Of a stretch of DNA of 36,795 nucleotides, positions 25,789-34,396 are shown piece by piece. The first letter of the stretch is position 1. Every line of letters starts with the position of its first letter. Origin of the DNA: Alphaproteobacteria bacterium HGW-Alphaproteobacteria-6 (GTDB lineage Bacteria; Pseudomonadota; Alphaproteobacteria; Rhodobacterales; Rhodobacteraceae); assembly GCA_002841115.1 (NCBI GenBank), contig PHEC01000009.1, positions 1-36,795 of the forward strand, in the 5' to 3' direction. The position numbers were made by a program, and so were the translations under genes. The notes below the pieces were generated by a model. That model was not told the DNA's origin. It ran no database searches and saw only the letters and a program-made list of their open reading frames with translations.

Positions 25789-26790
25789 ATGACCTGTCAG
25801 ATCTCAATCGTTGCGGCAATCGGCGTTGCCTTCTGTTCCGCACAGGCGGCGTCCGCTCAGGACCTTCGGTTGTTTTCCATCGGCACTGGCGGAACCGGCG
25901 CCACCTATTACCCGCTTGCTGGAACGATCGCGAACGCGATCTCCAACCCGCCGGGCTCGCGTCCTTGCGACGAAGGTGGAAGTTGCGGTGTCGAGGGGCT
26001 GATTGCGGTCGCACAAAGTTCGAAAGGCTCGGTCGACAACATCGACGGCATTGCGTCCGGTCGGTTCGATTCCGGGTTTTCACAATCGGACATCGCGTTC
26101 TGGGCATTTTCCGGCACGGGCCTGTTCGAGGGCAAGCCACCGATGGAAAGCCTGCGGACAATCACGGCGCTTTATCCCGAACACATCCAGCTCATCGCAC
26201 GCGCGGATGCCGGGATTCACGACGTCTCGGGACTTAAAGGCAAGCGCGTTTCATTGGATGAACGCGGTTCTGGCAGCTACGCGAACGCTATCCATATCCT
26301 CGGGTTCTACGGGCTCTCGGAGGAGGACGTCGAAGCCCACTATCTGAAGTCGGCGCCCGCGGCCGAAGCCATTATCGCGGCCGAGATCGAAGCCTTCTTC
26401 ATCACGGCGGGTTATCCCACAAATGCCATCATCGAGCTCGCGGACCGGGTAGATATCTCGCTTGTGCCGATCTCGGGTGAGCGCGCGCAGGAAATCGTGG
26501 AAGCATTCCCATTCTACAGCAGGGATACCGTACCGGCGGGCGTATACACGGGAATAGGCGCGACCGAAACGCTGGCGGTGGGCGCGCAGTGGGTGACGGA
26601 CGCGCGGGTGGATGACGATCTTGTCCATGCGATCACGGCGGCGCTTTGGAACGAGCGTAGCAGATCCCTTCTCGACGTCGGGCACTCCAAAGGCGCCCAG
26701 GTGACGATCGAGACGGCGCTGGATGGTGTGGCGATCCCCATCCATCCGGGCGCGGAACGTTATTATCGTGAAATCGGCATGATCGAGTAG
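25789..26790 (+). CDS. TAXI-family periplasmic solute-binding protein
   Basis: A 333-residue protein with a signal peptide (cleaved near ASA-QDLRLF). The TAXI family signature is clear: FSIGTGGTGATYYPLAGTIANAIS at the N-terminus, then an ISGRFDSGFSQSD-like block, LYPEHIQLIARAD, LKGKRVSLDERGSGSYANA and a C-terminal ending IPIHPGAERYYREIG. TAXI proteins normally feed fused TRAP-type DctQM permeases (acidic substrates such as glutamate or 2-oxoglutarate in studied cases), but no TRAP membrane subunit is here. The histidine kinase gene starts three bases after its stop, so it is more likely a periplasmic sensor partner. Two Cys (PCDEGGSCG) may form a disulfide. Confidence 0.9.
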   Translation: MTCQISIVAAIGVAFCSAQAASAQDLRLFSIGTGGTGATYYPLAGTIANAISNPPGSRPCDEGGSCGVEGLIAVAQSSKGSVDNIDGIASGRFDSGFSQSDIAFWAFSGTGLFEGKPPMESLRTITALYPEHIQLIARADAGIHDVSGLKGKRVSLDERGSGSYANAIHILGFYGLSEEDVEAHYLKSAPAAEAIIAAEIEAFFITAGYPTNAIIELADRVDISLVPISGERAQEIVEAFPFYSRDTVPAGVYTGIGATETLAVGAQWVTDARVDDDLVHAITAALWNERSRSLLDVGHSKGAQVTIETALDGVAIPIHPGAERYYREIGMIE

Positions 26791-26793
26791 TTC

Positions 26794-29208
26794 GTGGCAA
26801 TCGTGGCAAACATGCTGCCCGGAAGAGGCAATCAATCCGCGACACCACGCGGTGGGTTGCGACGGCGATTGCTTGCGGCATTCATCGGGTTGAGCGCGCT
26901 GGTCGTGATCGCTGCGGCGATCGCGGTCCTGTCTCTTTGGATGACCCGCCAGAGCCTCGACACCATCTCAAACAAATCGATTCCGATCGCTACGACCTCT
27001 CTCGATCTCACCAGGGTGGCACAACAAATCGTCGACACGGTTCCCTTGCTTGTCACTGCCAGCAACCGCGACGAGCAATCGGAACTGACCACGAGCCTCG
27101 GCAAGCATGTCGATGAACTGAACGATCTGCTTGAACAGATGCGCCAATACGATGTCGACCCCCGAGCGGCCGCTTCCATCGAGCGATCAGCCAATCTCTT
27201 TGCGGGGAATATCGAGGCGATCAACCGGATGGTCGGCACACGTATCGCCGTCGAAGCGGATATTCAGCGCCAGATCGATGCAGGAATCGCCGCCGTCACG
27301 CGAATTCTGGAAAAGATCGACCAATACACTGTTGACCGAAGCGAGGGTCTGGCGCGGGTTCTGGAGGCGGACCCGCTGGTTGTGTCGCAACGGTTGCGCC
27401 TATTGCAGGCGCATTCCCAGGTGCGAGAGATCGAGTTGATGCTTCGGTCATTCGATCAAGTCAGCAGTAGTGCGTATTCCTCGCGCATCCGCAGTGCGCT
27501 CAGCGCGATCGAGGCGTCGCTTGACGACGTGTCTCCTGCAGACCGAAACACGCTTCGCGAAGATTACGTCATTCTCGACAGTGTCTTTTCCGGCAGCAGC
27601 AACATCACGCAACTCAGCAGCTTTCAGCAGCAGCTTTCCGCCGCCGCCACTCAAGCGCTGAATGAAAACGCCGATCTTGCCGGAAGGTTTGCGGCGGCAG
27701 TGGATCGTATGATCAACGCCGCTCGGGACGATGTGGCGGATGCGAAGATTGCAGCCGCAGGCGTGCAAAGAACCGCCTTCTGGCTGCTTCTGACGGTTGT
27801 CGTCGCAACGCTTCTGTCGTCGTTCCTGATCGTGCGGCTGTATGTTCATCGGAACATCCTGGCGCGCCTGACGGCACTGACAGGCTCGATGATGGCGATC
27901 GCGGGCGGCGATCTATCGGCGAGGATCCCCGAGGCAACGACCGACGAACTCGGCTCTATGGCTGCGGCACTGAAGGTCTTTCGGGATACAGCGGTAGAGG
28001 TGCGGGACACCAACTTGCGCGAGATTCAAGAAACGCGCAGCCGACTATATCACGCAATCGAAAACATCCAGGAGGGCTTTGCGCTATTCGACGCCAATGA
28101 CAGGCTGACGCTGGCCAACGCTCAGTTCAGCAACCTTCTTTTGGGCGCCAACCAGAATTTGCCGACAGGGGAAACCTATGACGCCCTCATTCACAAGATC
28201 GCCGCTCATCGCCTACCCGAGGCGGATACCCACACCTGGCTGACCGAAGTGCGCACCTATCACAAGACTCCCGAAGGCACCCGGATATGGGAACTTTCAG
28301 ACGACAATTGGGTGGGCGCCACCGAGCGGAAAACCGACGATGGCGGCCGCGTCATGGTCGTGACCAACATGACGGAGATCAAGAGGCACGAGCGGGAACT
28401 GGACGAGCTTGTCGCCAAACTGCAAAAGGCCAGCGCCGCGAAATCCAGCTTCATCGCCAATGTCAGTCACGAGCTGCGCACTCCGCTGACCGCCGTCCTT
28501 GGGTTTGCGCAGATCGTCCAGACGCGGCTGGAAAACGTGATCTTTCCGGCCGTGCGGGACGAAGATCGCCGCTCGACGCGGGCCATCGAACAGGTGCGCG
28601 AGAACATCGGGATCATGATCGCAGAGGGACAGCGGCTGACGAAGATGATCAACGATATCCTCGACCTCGAAAAAATCGAGGCTGGCCAGATGATTTGGGA
28701 CATCGAACCGCTCGACATGGGGTCGGTCATCCGCCAGGCGGCGGCGGCGACGAACAGCCTGTACTCCTCGAAGGGCCTCGCCTTCCACATCGACGTGTCG
28801 GACGATCTGCCCTTGGTCAGCGGCGACCGGGACCGTCTCGTTCAGGTGGCCATCAACCTGATTTCGAACGCCGTGAAGTTCACCGAGCGCGGACATGTGG
28901 CCTGCGCCGCGCGAAGGGGCTCGGGTCCCTTCGTATCCATTGCGATCAGCGACACTGGTATCGGCATCGCGCCCGAAGACCAAGAAGAGGTGTTCGAAAA
29001 GTTCCGTCAGGTGGGCGACACGCTGACAGAAAAGCCGTCGGGCACCGGGCTGGGTCTGCCAATCTGCCGCGAGATTGTCGAACATCTCGGCGGCTCGATC
29101 ACCGTCGAAAGCATCCCGGGCTACGGCAGTACCTTCACCTTCCAACTTCCCGTCGCTGAAACCGGCGCCCCCGCCATCCAACCTGAGAGGAGACCTCATG
29201 CAAACTAA
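26794..29208 (+). CDS. Membrane sensor histidine kinase, HAMP-PAS-HisKA-HATPase
   Basis: An 804-residue kinase. Order of parts: TM helix about 24-48; a long, Ala/Ser/Leu-rich periplasmic helical region about 50-325, like the helical-bundle sensor of TorS-type kinases; TM helix about 327-351; HAMP (352-405); PAS (about 415-530, AIENIQEGFALFDANDRL); HisKA with phospho-His559 in NVSHELRTPL; ATPase with NLISNAVKF, DTGIGI and GTGLGL. No receiver is fused. The first start (GTG 26794) is three bases from the preceding stop; an ATG at 26812 is also possible. In TorT/TorS a periplasmic binding protein signals to such a kinase, which suggests the same for the TAXI protein here. Confidence 0.93.
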   Translation: MAIVANMLPGRGNQSATPRGGLRRRLLAAFIGLSALVVIAAAIAVLSLWMTRQSLDTISNKSIPIATTSLDLTRVAQQIVDTVPLLVTASNRDEQSELTTSLGKHVDELNDLLEQMRQYDVDPRAAASIERSANLFAGNIEAINRMVGTRIAVEADIQRQIDAGIAAVTRILEKIDQYTVDRSEGLARVLEADPLVVSQRLRLLQAHSQVREIELMLRSFDQVSSSAYSSRIRSALSAIEASLDDVSPADRNTLREDYVILDSVFSGSSNITQLSSFQQQLSAAATQALNENADLAGRFAAAVDRMINAARDDVADAKIAAAGVQRTAFWLLLTVVVATLLSSFLIVRLYVHRNILARLTALTGSMMAIAGGDLSARIPEATTDELGSMAAALKVFRDTAVEVRDTNLREIQETRSRLYHAIENIQEGFALFDANDRLTLANAQFSNLLLGANQNLPTGETYDALIHKIAAHRLPEADTHTWLTEVRTYHKTPEGTRIWELSDDNWVGATERKTDDGGRVMVVTNMTEIKRHERELDELVAKLQKASAAKSSFIANVSHELRTPLTAVLGFAQIVQTRLENVIFPAVRDEDRRSTRAIEQVRENIGIMIAEGQRLTKMINDILDLEKIEAGQMIWDIEPLDMGSVIRQAAAATNSLYSSKGLAFHIDVSDDLPLVSGDRDRLVQVAINLISNAVKFTERGHVACAARRGSGPFVSIAISDTGIGIAPEDQEEVFEKFRQVGDTLTEKPSGTGLGLPICREIVEHLGGSITVESIPGYGSTFTFQLPVAETGAPAIQPERRPHAN

Positions 29209-29572
29209 GATCGTAATTGCGGAGGACGAGGCCTATCTCAGGCTTCTGATCCAGCAATCCATCGAGGAACTCGAGGACGAGGGCGTCGGGATCATCGTGA
29301 CCGAAGACGGCCCCAGCGCGCTGGCCGCCATCGAACGCGAACAGCCCGCGCTGATCCTGCTGGATGTCATGATGCCGGGCATGAACGGCTTTGAGGTCTG
29401 CGAACGGGTGCGCGCCAACAAATCTCTCCGCCAGCCATACATCATCTTGCTGACGGCCAAGGGCCAGGAATACGACCGAGTCCGGGGTTCCGAGGTTGGG
29501 GCCGACCGATATATGACCAAGCCTTTCAATCCAGACGATTTGCTGGATGCAGCCCGTGCGATCGTCCTGTGA
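29198..29572 (+). CDS. Single-domain response regulator
   Basis: A 124-residue stand-alone receiver. Acidic pocket E9-D10, phospho-acceptor D56 in LLDVMMPGMNGFEVC, T86 in LLTAKG and K108 in MTKPF are all present. The ATG at 29198 lies inside the end of the kinase gene (11-base overlap) behind GAGAGGAGA, so production is coupled to the kinase, its probable phosphodonor. It has no output domain, so the signal must be passed by protein contact; the nearby GAF-permease protein or the wHTH-TPR regulator are candidates, without direct evidence. Confidence 0.93.
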   Translation: MQTKIVIAEDEAYLRLLIQQSIEELEDEGVGIIVTEDGPSALAAIEREQPALILLDVMMPGMNGFEVCERVRANKSLRQPYIILLTAKGQEYDRVRGSEVGADRYMTKPFNPDDLLDAARAIVL

Positions 29573-29576
29573 AACA

Positions 29577-32066
29577 ATGAGAGACGACGTTGAAACAGCA
29601 GGGGCCTCTGGCCGCCCGGTTGACCGAACGCTGCAGCGCCTGGTCAGGAAACCCGAGATCGCGCGGCATGTGCTTCCACTTTTCGAGAACCCAAGCGCGC
29701 CACGCGCCCTGACAGACAACGACGGAACCATACTTGCGGGTGACGCGTCGGCGAAGTCGGGGACATCGACCGCTGTCGTCCTGTCCGGCGAGACCCTCGG
29801 CTTCGCGTGGGGAGACCGGTCCGAGGACATCGCGCGGGCCTTCGGCGCGCTGGCCGCGCAGTATCGCGAGATCCGCGCGCTGGGACGCGAGTCACTGGAG
29901 AAGTACCGCGAAATCACGATGCTCTATTCGCTTGCCGAAAAGATCATCAGCGCCCCCGATCCGAACCGCATCGCCGCTATAGTGTGTGAAGCGGCGCTGC
30001 GGTTTCTGCGCTGCGATTCCGTCACCCTACTGCTGCTGAATGCCGAGACCCAGCGGCTTGAAATCATCGCCAACCAGGGCAAGCCCCTTCACAACCGCGC
30101 CACGCGCGACATCGGAGAAGACGTCGTTGCCGCCGTTCTGGCGTCGGGCATTGGCGAGATTGTGAACGAACTGGATGACGACAGTCGCAACCTCGATGCC
30201 GACAGCTCGTTCACGTCGGTGGTTCTTGCGCCCCTGAAGACCAACGAGAAGACTTTCGGCATTCTCGTCGTCGGCAGCGAGGAACGCCGGCACTTCAACG
30301 CGGGCGACCTTCAGGTTCTGAACGCCATCGCCGCGCATGCCGCCGGCGCGATCGAAGTGAACCGGCTGAACCGCGACCTTGCTGAAACCGTCCGAAAACC
30401 GCCCGACCTTATCTTCGGCGTGAATGACGTTCCGCCTGTCGGAATCTCGATCCTTCTGGCGAGCCAGCATGCATTCCTCACCGTCCTTTCGCTTGCCTTC
30501 CCGGTTATCATCGTGCTCGAGGCAGGTGGTGACCGCCTTCAGGCAGCATCCGCCGTCAGCATGTCGCTGATCGCCATGGCCATCGCGACCCTTGCACAGA
30601 CCTTCCGAGGCGGCGGCGTAGGATCGGGATACTTTGCCCCCTATGTTTGCTCAGGGATATTTCTCGCCCCGGCGCTGCAAGCGGTTCGCACCGGCGGCTT
30701 TGGCCTGGTCATGGGAATGATCGTCTTCTCTGGCCTGATCTCGCTTGGGTTCTCCCGCATTCTCCGACGTTACCGATGGCTTTTCCCGCCCGAGGTCTCG
30801 GGCGTCGTGGTGCTGATGGTCGGACTCTCCCTGGTTCCCTTCGCCCTGCCCCGTTTCGTCGGCCTAGGCGAAGGCGACGTGGTGTCGGAACCGGCCGAGT
30901 GGGCGGTGGGTCTCGTCACGTTGAGCACCATCGTCATTCTGACTGTGGTGCCGATCGGAAAGGTCCGCCTCTTCTCGACCGCCATCGGCTTTGTCCTGGG
31001 CTATGTGCTGGCGGCGTGGCTCGGGCTCTTCGACAACATGGTCTACGAAAACGTGCGGGATCTGCCCTTAATCGGCCTCCATGCATTCAAATTCCAAGCG
31101 CTGTCCTTCGACATCGCGCTCGTCCTGCCATTCCTCGCGGCGACCATCGCGTCGAACATCAGCGATGGCGGTCTGATCATCAGTAGCCAGAAGACCAACG
31201 ATTCCTCCTGGACCAAGACCGATACGGGATCACTGGGCGGCGGAATCGTCGCATCCGGTGTCGCGAACATCTCTTCGGGGATTCTCGGCGGGGTCGGCAT
31301 CAACATCTCGGGCGGCAACATCAGCCTCGCCTCCGCCACCGGCTCGACGTCGCGGCATATCGGCAGATATCTCGCCGGCATCTTCCTGATCATGGCTTTC
31401 GCGCCAAAGCTGACGGCGATGCTCGCCTTTGTGCCGGCGCCCGTGCTGGGCGCCGGGCTTCTCTACTTGTCGAGCAATCTGATTTCCTCCGGCGTATCTC
31501 TCATCGCGTCGCGGATGCTGGATGCGCGCCGGAACTTCGTCGTCGGCATTCCGCTCATTGCTGGCGTCGGCATGATCGCTCTGCCCGGGCTTTTCGTCGA
31601 TGCGCCCGAGTGGGTACGGATCTTCGGAAGTTCTCCGCTAGCCCTTTCGACGCTTCTGGCGCTGGCGCTGAACATCGCGCTCAACTCAGGCGTGGCCAAC
31701 CATGCCTCTACCAGGCTTCGGTTCGACGAGACCCTGAACGAATTCGTCAATCGCTTCGTTTCCCGGCAGGGAGCGAGCTGGGGGGCTCGGGGCGAAGTCG
31801 TGCGCCGTGCGGCGCCGGCGATCACCGAGTGGTGCGAGGAATTGCGTCAGACCCTGGGAAGCGATGCTGCCGCACTGGACCTTCAATTCGACGACTTCCG
31901 GCTTACCGCAACTATCCGCGACCCAGACAGCCAGACCGGTGGCACTGAAGTGCAGGATGATCTGGTTGGGGCCATCGATCGCGCCGCGCGCAACATCTCG
32001 CGCCGCTATGGATGCGGCGTGCGTCTGAACACCGTCAGGGAAATCGTGTTCGTCTTCGAGCATTGA
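29577..32066 (+). CDS. GAF domain fused to an NCS2 (xanthine/uracil permease-like) membrane protein
   Basis: An 829-residue fusion. Residues 1-90 are unassigned; 90-115 are helical; 115-265 form a GAF domain (ITMLYSLAEKIISAPDPNRI, FGILVVGSEERRHFNAGDLQ). Residues about 285-705 carry 12 or more hydrophobic helices of the NCS2/SLC23 fold: SGYFAPYVCSGIFLAP, LFPPEVSGVVVLMVGLSL, NISLASATGSTSR, FAPKLTAMLAFVPAPVLGAG, SRMLDARRNFVVGIPL. By eye, the usual TM8 Glu and TM10 Glu/Gln that bind the nucleobase are Ser and Gly. The last 115 residues (GARGEVVRRAAPAITEWCEEL, then DLQFDDFRLTATIRD) weakly resemble an anti-sigma-type ATPase fold. The ATG at 29577 lies four bases after the receiver stop; an in-frame ATG at 29547 overlaps the receiver. 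Confidence 0.85.
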   Translation: MRDDVETAGASGRPVDRTLQRLVRKPEIARHVLPLFENPSAPRALTDNDGTILAGDASAKSGTSTAVVLSGETLGFAWGDRSEDIARAFGALAAQYREIRALGRESLEKYREITMLYSLAEKIISAPDPNRIAAIVCEAALRFLRCDSVTLLLLNAETQRLEIIANQGKPLHNRATRDIGEDVVAAVLASGIGEIVNELDDDSRNLDADSSFTSVVLAPLKTNEKTFGILVVGSEERRHFNAGDLQVLNAIAAHAAGAIEVNRLNRDLAETVRKPPDLIFGVNDVPPVGISILLASQHAFLTVLSLAFPVIIVLEAGGDRLQAASAVSMSLIAMAIATLAQTFRGGGVGSGYFAPYVCSGIFLAPALQAVRTGGFGLVMGMIVFSGLISLGFSRILRRYRWLFPPEVSGVVVLMVGLSLVPFALPRFVGLGEGDVVSEPAEWAVGLVTLSTIVILTVVPIGKVRLFSTAIGFVLGYVLAAWLGLFDNMVYENVRDLPLIGLHAFKFQALSFDIALVLPFLAATIASNISDGGLIISSQKTNDSSWTKTDTGSLGGGIVASGVANISSGILGGVGINISGGNISLASATGSTSRHIGRYLAGIFLIMAFAPKLTAMLAFVPAPVLGAGLLYLSSNLISSGVSLIASRMLDARRNFVVGIPLIAGVGMIALPGLFVDAPEWVRIFGSSPLALSTLLALALNIALNSGVANHASTRLRFDETLNEFVNRFVSRQGASWGARGEVVRRAAPAITEWCEELRQTLGSDAAALDLQFDDFRLTATIRDPDSQTGGTEVQDDLVGAIDRAARNISRRYGCGVRLNTVREIVFVFEH

Positions 32067-32074
32067 TGGTTATC

Positions 32075-32108
32075 GGGCCGGCGACGGAAGAGGTAGTGTC
32101 GCCGGCCC
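32075..32108. terminator. Hairpin after the signalling operon
   Basis: An 11-bp perfect stem GGGCCGGCGAC / GTCGCCGGCCC with a 12-base loop lies directly after the NCS2-fusion stop, between convergent genes. There is no T run, so termination is likely but not certain. Confidence 0.5.
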
Positions 32109-32197
32109 CGGCCCACGATGCCCGCCGTCAATTGGGGGATTGGAGCCGCCCTAGCTGTATTACCCCAGATTCTTGCAGAATTGTTTGATCGGCGCAA

Positions 32198-33814
32198 TCA
32201 ACCGGACAACAACCCGGGAAATTTGGTTCTCACCTCGTCGGGAATGACGTCGCATCCGAACCGGTTGGTCAAAACCCGCGTCAGGCTGCGCAACGAATTC
32301 TTGCCCTGCTCGGGATCTCGGAAAAGGCGTGCGCTCGTATAGTATTTGTGCATCAGCATCGCTTGCGCCCTTTCGCGGCTGATCAGGAACGAAACCGCGC
32401 GAGACCTGATCGATGGCGTCTCGGGATGGCCGAACATCGGTTCCAGAACGAACCCCGCAATCCTGTTGGCACCGGCCAATTCACGCCGTGCCGAGTCGAG
32501 TTCGTCCCAAAGTCCTGCCGCGGAAAGCGCCTGGCACTTTATTACCAGCGCGTAGAGATGCGAGTGGGACCCCGGCCGCGCAAGGTTCAGGGCCTGCTCC
32601 AGACATTGAAGTGCGGCGTCGGTTTCGCCGAAGTAGCCGCGCATCTGTCCGATGATCGCCAGCGACCGGCCAACCGAGAGACTTTGCCTATAGGCCCCCT
32701 CGCAAAGGTCTCGGGCCAGGTCGTCGTACCCGCGTTTCACGAAGTGCAGAAGTTTGCCCGCGACAATGGCGTATTCCGGATCGTTCCTTATGGACGGCAG
32801 AGCCGAAGTGACGAAGTCTTCGATCTCGTCCTCGTCCAACTCTTGCGTGTTGTGACCTGCACTGAATAGCTTCACTCCGGAGGTCACATATTTCGAGTGG
32901 GTGTTGAGAGCTATCAGCAATTTCAATTCTGGATCAGCAGGGGATTTGGCCAGGAGCCCCCGCAATCGGGTGTCGTTGGCCTCCCATCGAGACAAGTTGC
33001 GCGCTTCAAGCTCGTTGTGCCTGGACAACAGCCGGCGATTGCTGGCGGTCTCGGCCTCCCCTGCCGGCGGGTCGCCGTCTCCCGACGCCTTGAAAAGCGC
33101 GATGGGCAGGGCCTCCGTTCGCGATGGCGCCACAACCTCGGACAACCAGAGAGCGTCCTCGACCTCAGACGACAGCGTATCCAGGGCGACCTCGCCGGAC
33201 GCAATCCTATTGAGACCCATCCGCCGTGCGAAAATGATGCGGCCCGAGCGGAACTCCTTGACCACGACGATGCAGTCCGTGCGGCCGCGGTCGGAAAAAA
33301 AGGAAATCTCGGACGCATGTCGGGGTGCCTGCGGTCCGAACTGGTCCGGCGGCGGGCAATCGGGGGCATAGAGCACTTTCTTGTCGGCGCCAAAGGCCCC
33401 GGTCAGCGCCCCGGCAATGTCGTGCGCAGTCGCTTTCGCAGCCTCCTTGTCCTCGACAAGTTCGAGCCCGCGGACAGGTCCGACCACGGCGTCCGCATCC
33501 GCGATCTGCTCTAGGCCCAGAGGTGTGTCCGCGATCCAGACGTACCCTTCGCCGTAGCGGGTTGCAATGAAGCGGGGCTGACGCGCATCATCCGACAACT
33601 TCCGGCGCAACCTGTTGATCAGGAAATCGACGTTACGGTCGTTCTTGTCGGAACCTGGTTCCGAGACAGCATCCAGTAACTGATCTCGCGTGATGACGCG
33701 ATGTGGGTTGGCCGACAAAAGCTCGAATACAATCCGCTCCGCTCGCGTCAGCGAGACAGCGCCGGGCCCTGGCCCCTCGATTGTTCCCAAACGAGCGTTA
33801 AAGAGTAGATCCAT
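32198..33814 (-). CDS. Soluble winged-helix (OmpR/CadC-type) regulator with TPR-like C-terminus
   Basis: A 538-residue protein. Residues about 1-95 form a Trans_reg_C winged helix (LTRAERIVFELLSANPHRVITRDQLLDAV, NVDFLINRLRRKL, RYGEGYVW). No transmembrane helix follows, unlike CadC or ToxR. The middle (about 110-250) is unassigned. The C-terminal half is helical with TPR-like units (LSVGRSLAIIGQMRGYFGETDAALQCLEQALNLARPGSHSHLYALV). The ATG at 33814 is chosen as the wHTH begins just after it; the ribosome site is weak. It has no receiver domain, so it is not a classical partner of the kinase. It is convergent with the signalling operon and probably regulates it. Confidence 0.8.
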   Translation of the reverse strand: MDLLFNARLGTIEGPGPGAVSLTRAERIVFELLSANPHRVITRDQLLDAVSEPGSDKNDRNVDFLINRLRRKLSDDARQPRFIATRYGEGYVWIADTPLGLEQIADADAVVGPVRGLELVEDKEAAKATAHDIAGALTGAFGADKKVLYAPDCPPPDQFGPQAPRHASEISFFSDRGRTDCIVVVKEFRSGRIIFARRMGLNRIASGEVALDTLSSEVEDALWLSEVVAPSRTEALPIALFKASGDGDPPAGEAETASNRRLLSRHNELEARNLSRWEANDTRLRGLLAKSPADPELKLLIALNTHSKYVTSGVKLFSAGHNTQELDEDEIEDFVTSALPSIRNDPEYAIVAGKLLHFVKRGYDDLARDLCEGAYRQSLSVGRSLAIIGQMRGYFGETDAALQCLEQALNLARPGSHSHLYALVIKCQALSAAGLWDELDSARRELAGANRIAGFVLEPMFGHPETPSIRSRAVSFLISRERAQAMLMHKYYTSARLFRDPEQGKNSLRSLTRVLTNRFGCDVIPDEVRTKFPGLLSG

Positions 33815-33859
33815 GGTCTTTTCGCGAAGTGAAAACCACAAGTATCTTGTGCTTGATAG

Positions 33860-34391
33860 CCTAGCGGAAAGATTACGCTTCGCCAGCAAAATGACCGCCG
33901 GGATTCAGAAAACCGTACCCTGCGCCACGGCCGCAAGCTGCGCTACTACGTGTCGAACCGGCTGATCTCGGGCGGCCGGGACGCGGCCGGCTGGCGCGGC
34001 GGCCGCCGGCCTTCCTGCCACCCGGCTCCATCCCGCGCTTCTGCGGATCGAGGCGCCCTTCGCCTGCCGGCGGCGCGGCGTGGAAACACGGATCATTGCC
34101 GGCGACCCGGTGCCCGCCCCCGACGCGACCCTCATCCGGGCGCTTCGCAACGCCCATCGCTGGGCCGCGGCGCTGAAATCCGGCACGACCCTTGGCCGGC
34201 TCGCCGCGGCGGAAAAGGTCGCCGAGCGCTACCTCGCGCGGATCCTCCACCTCGCCGGTCTCTCGCCGCGCATCCAGGCCGCCATTCTCGACGGGACCCA
34301 GCCGGCCGAGCTTACGCTCGAGCGCCTTGCCAAGGTGCAGCTTCCGCTTGATTGGACGGCGCAGGAACGGCTCCTCGGCTTCGCCCGCTGA
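33860..34391 (+). pseudogene. Large serine recombinase, C-terminal remnant
   Basis: Fragments in two frames match the C-terminal part of alphaproteobacterial large serine recombinases. Around 33917-33999 lies TLRHGRKLRYYVSNRLISGG (zinc-ribbon region); then, after a frame change near 34000-34030, LLRIEAPFACRRRGVETRIIAGD and a 103-codon open stretch ending LPLDWTAQERLLGFAR with a stop at 34391. An upstream in-frame TAG at 33857 and the absence of the catalytic N-terminal domain show that it is dead. It marks the right side of the island. Confidence 0.8.
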
Positions 34392-34396
34392 GACGG

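Noticed and set aside
28287-29159. A 290-codon plus-strand frame inside the kinase gene
   Set aside because: It is a shadow frame rich in Arg/Gly; the kinase frame over the same bases carries intact H, N and G boxes.
23560-34391. A complete, still mobile integrative element
   Set aside because: Both recombinase genes are broken and no second copy of the tRNA 3' end is visible, so only a fixed island remnant is supported.
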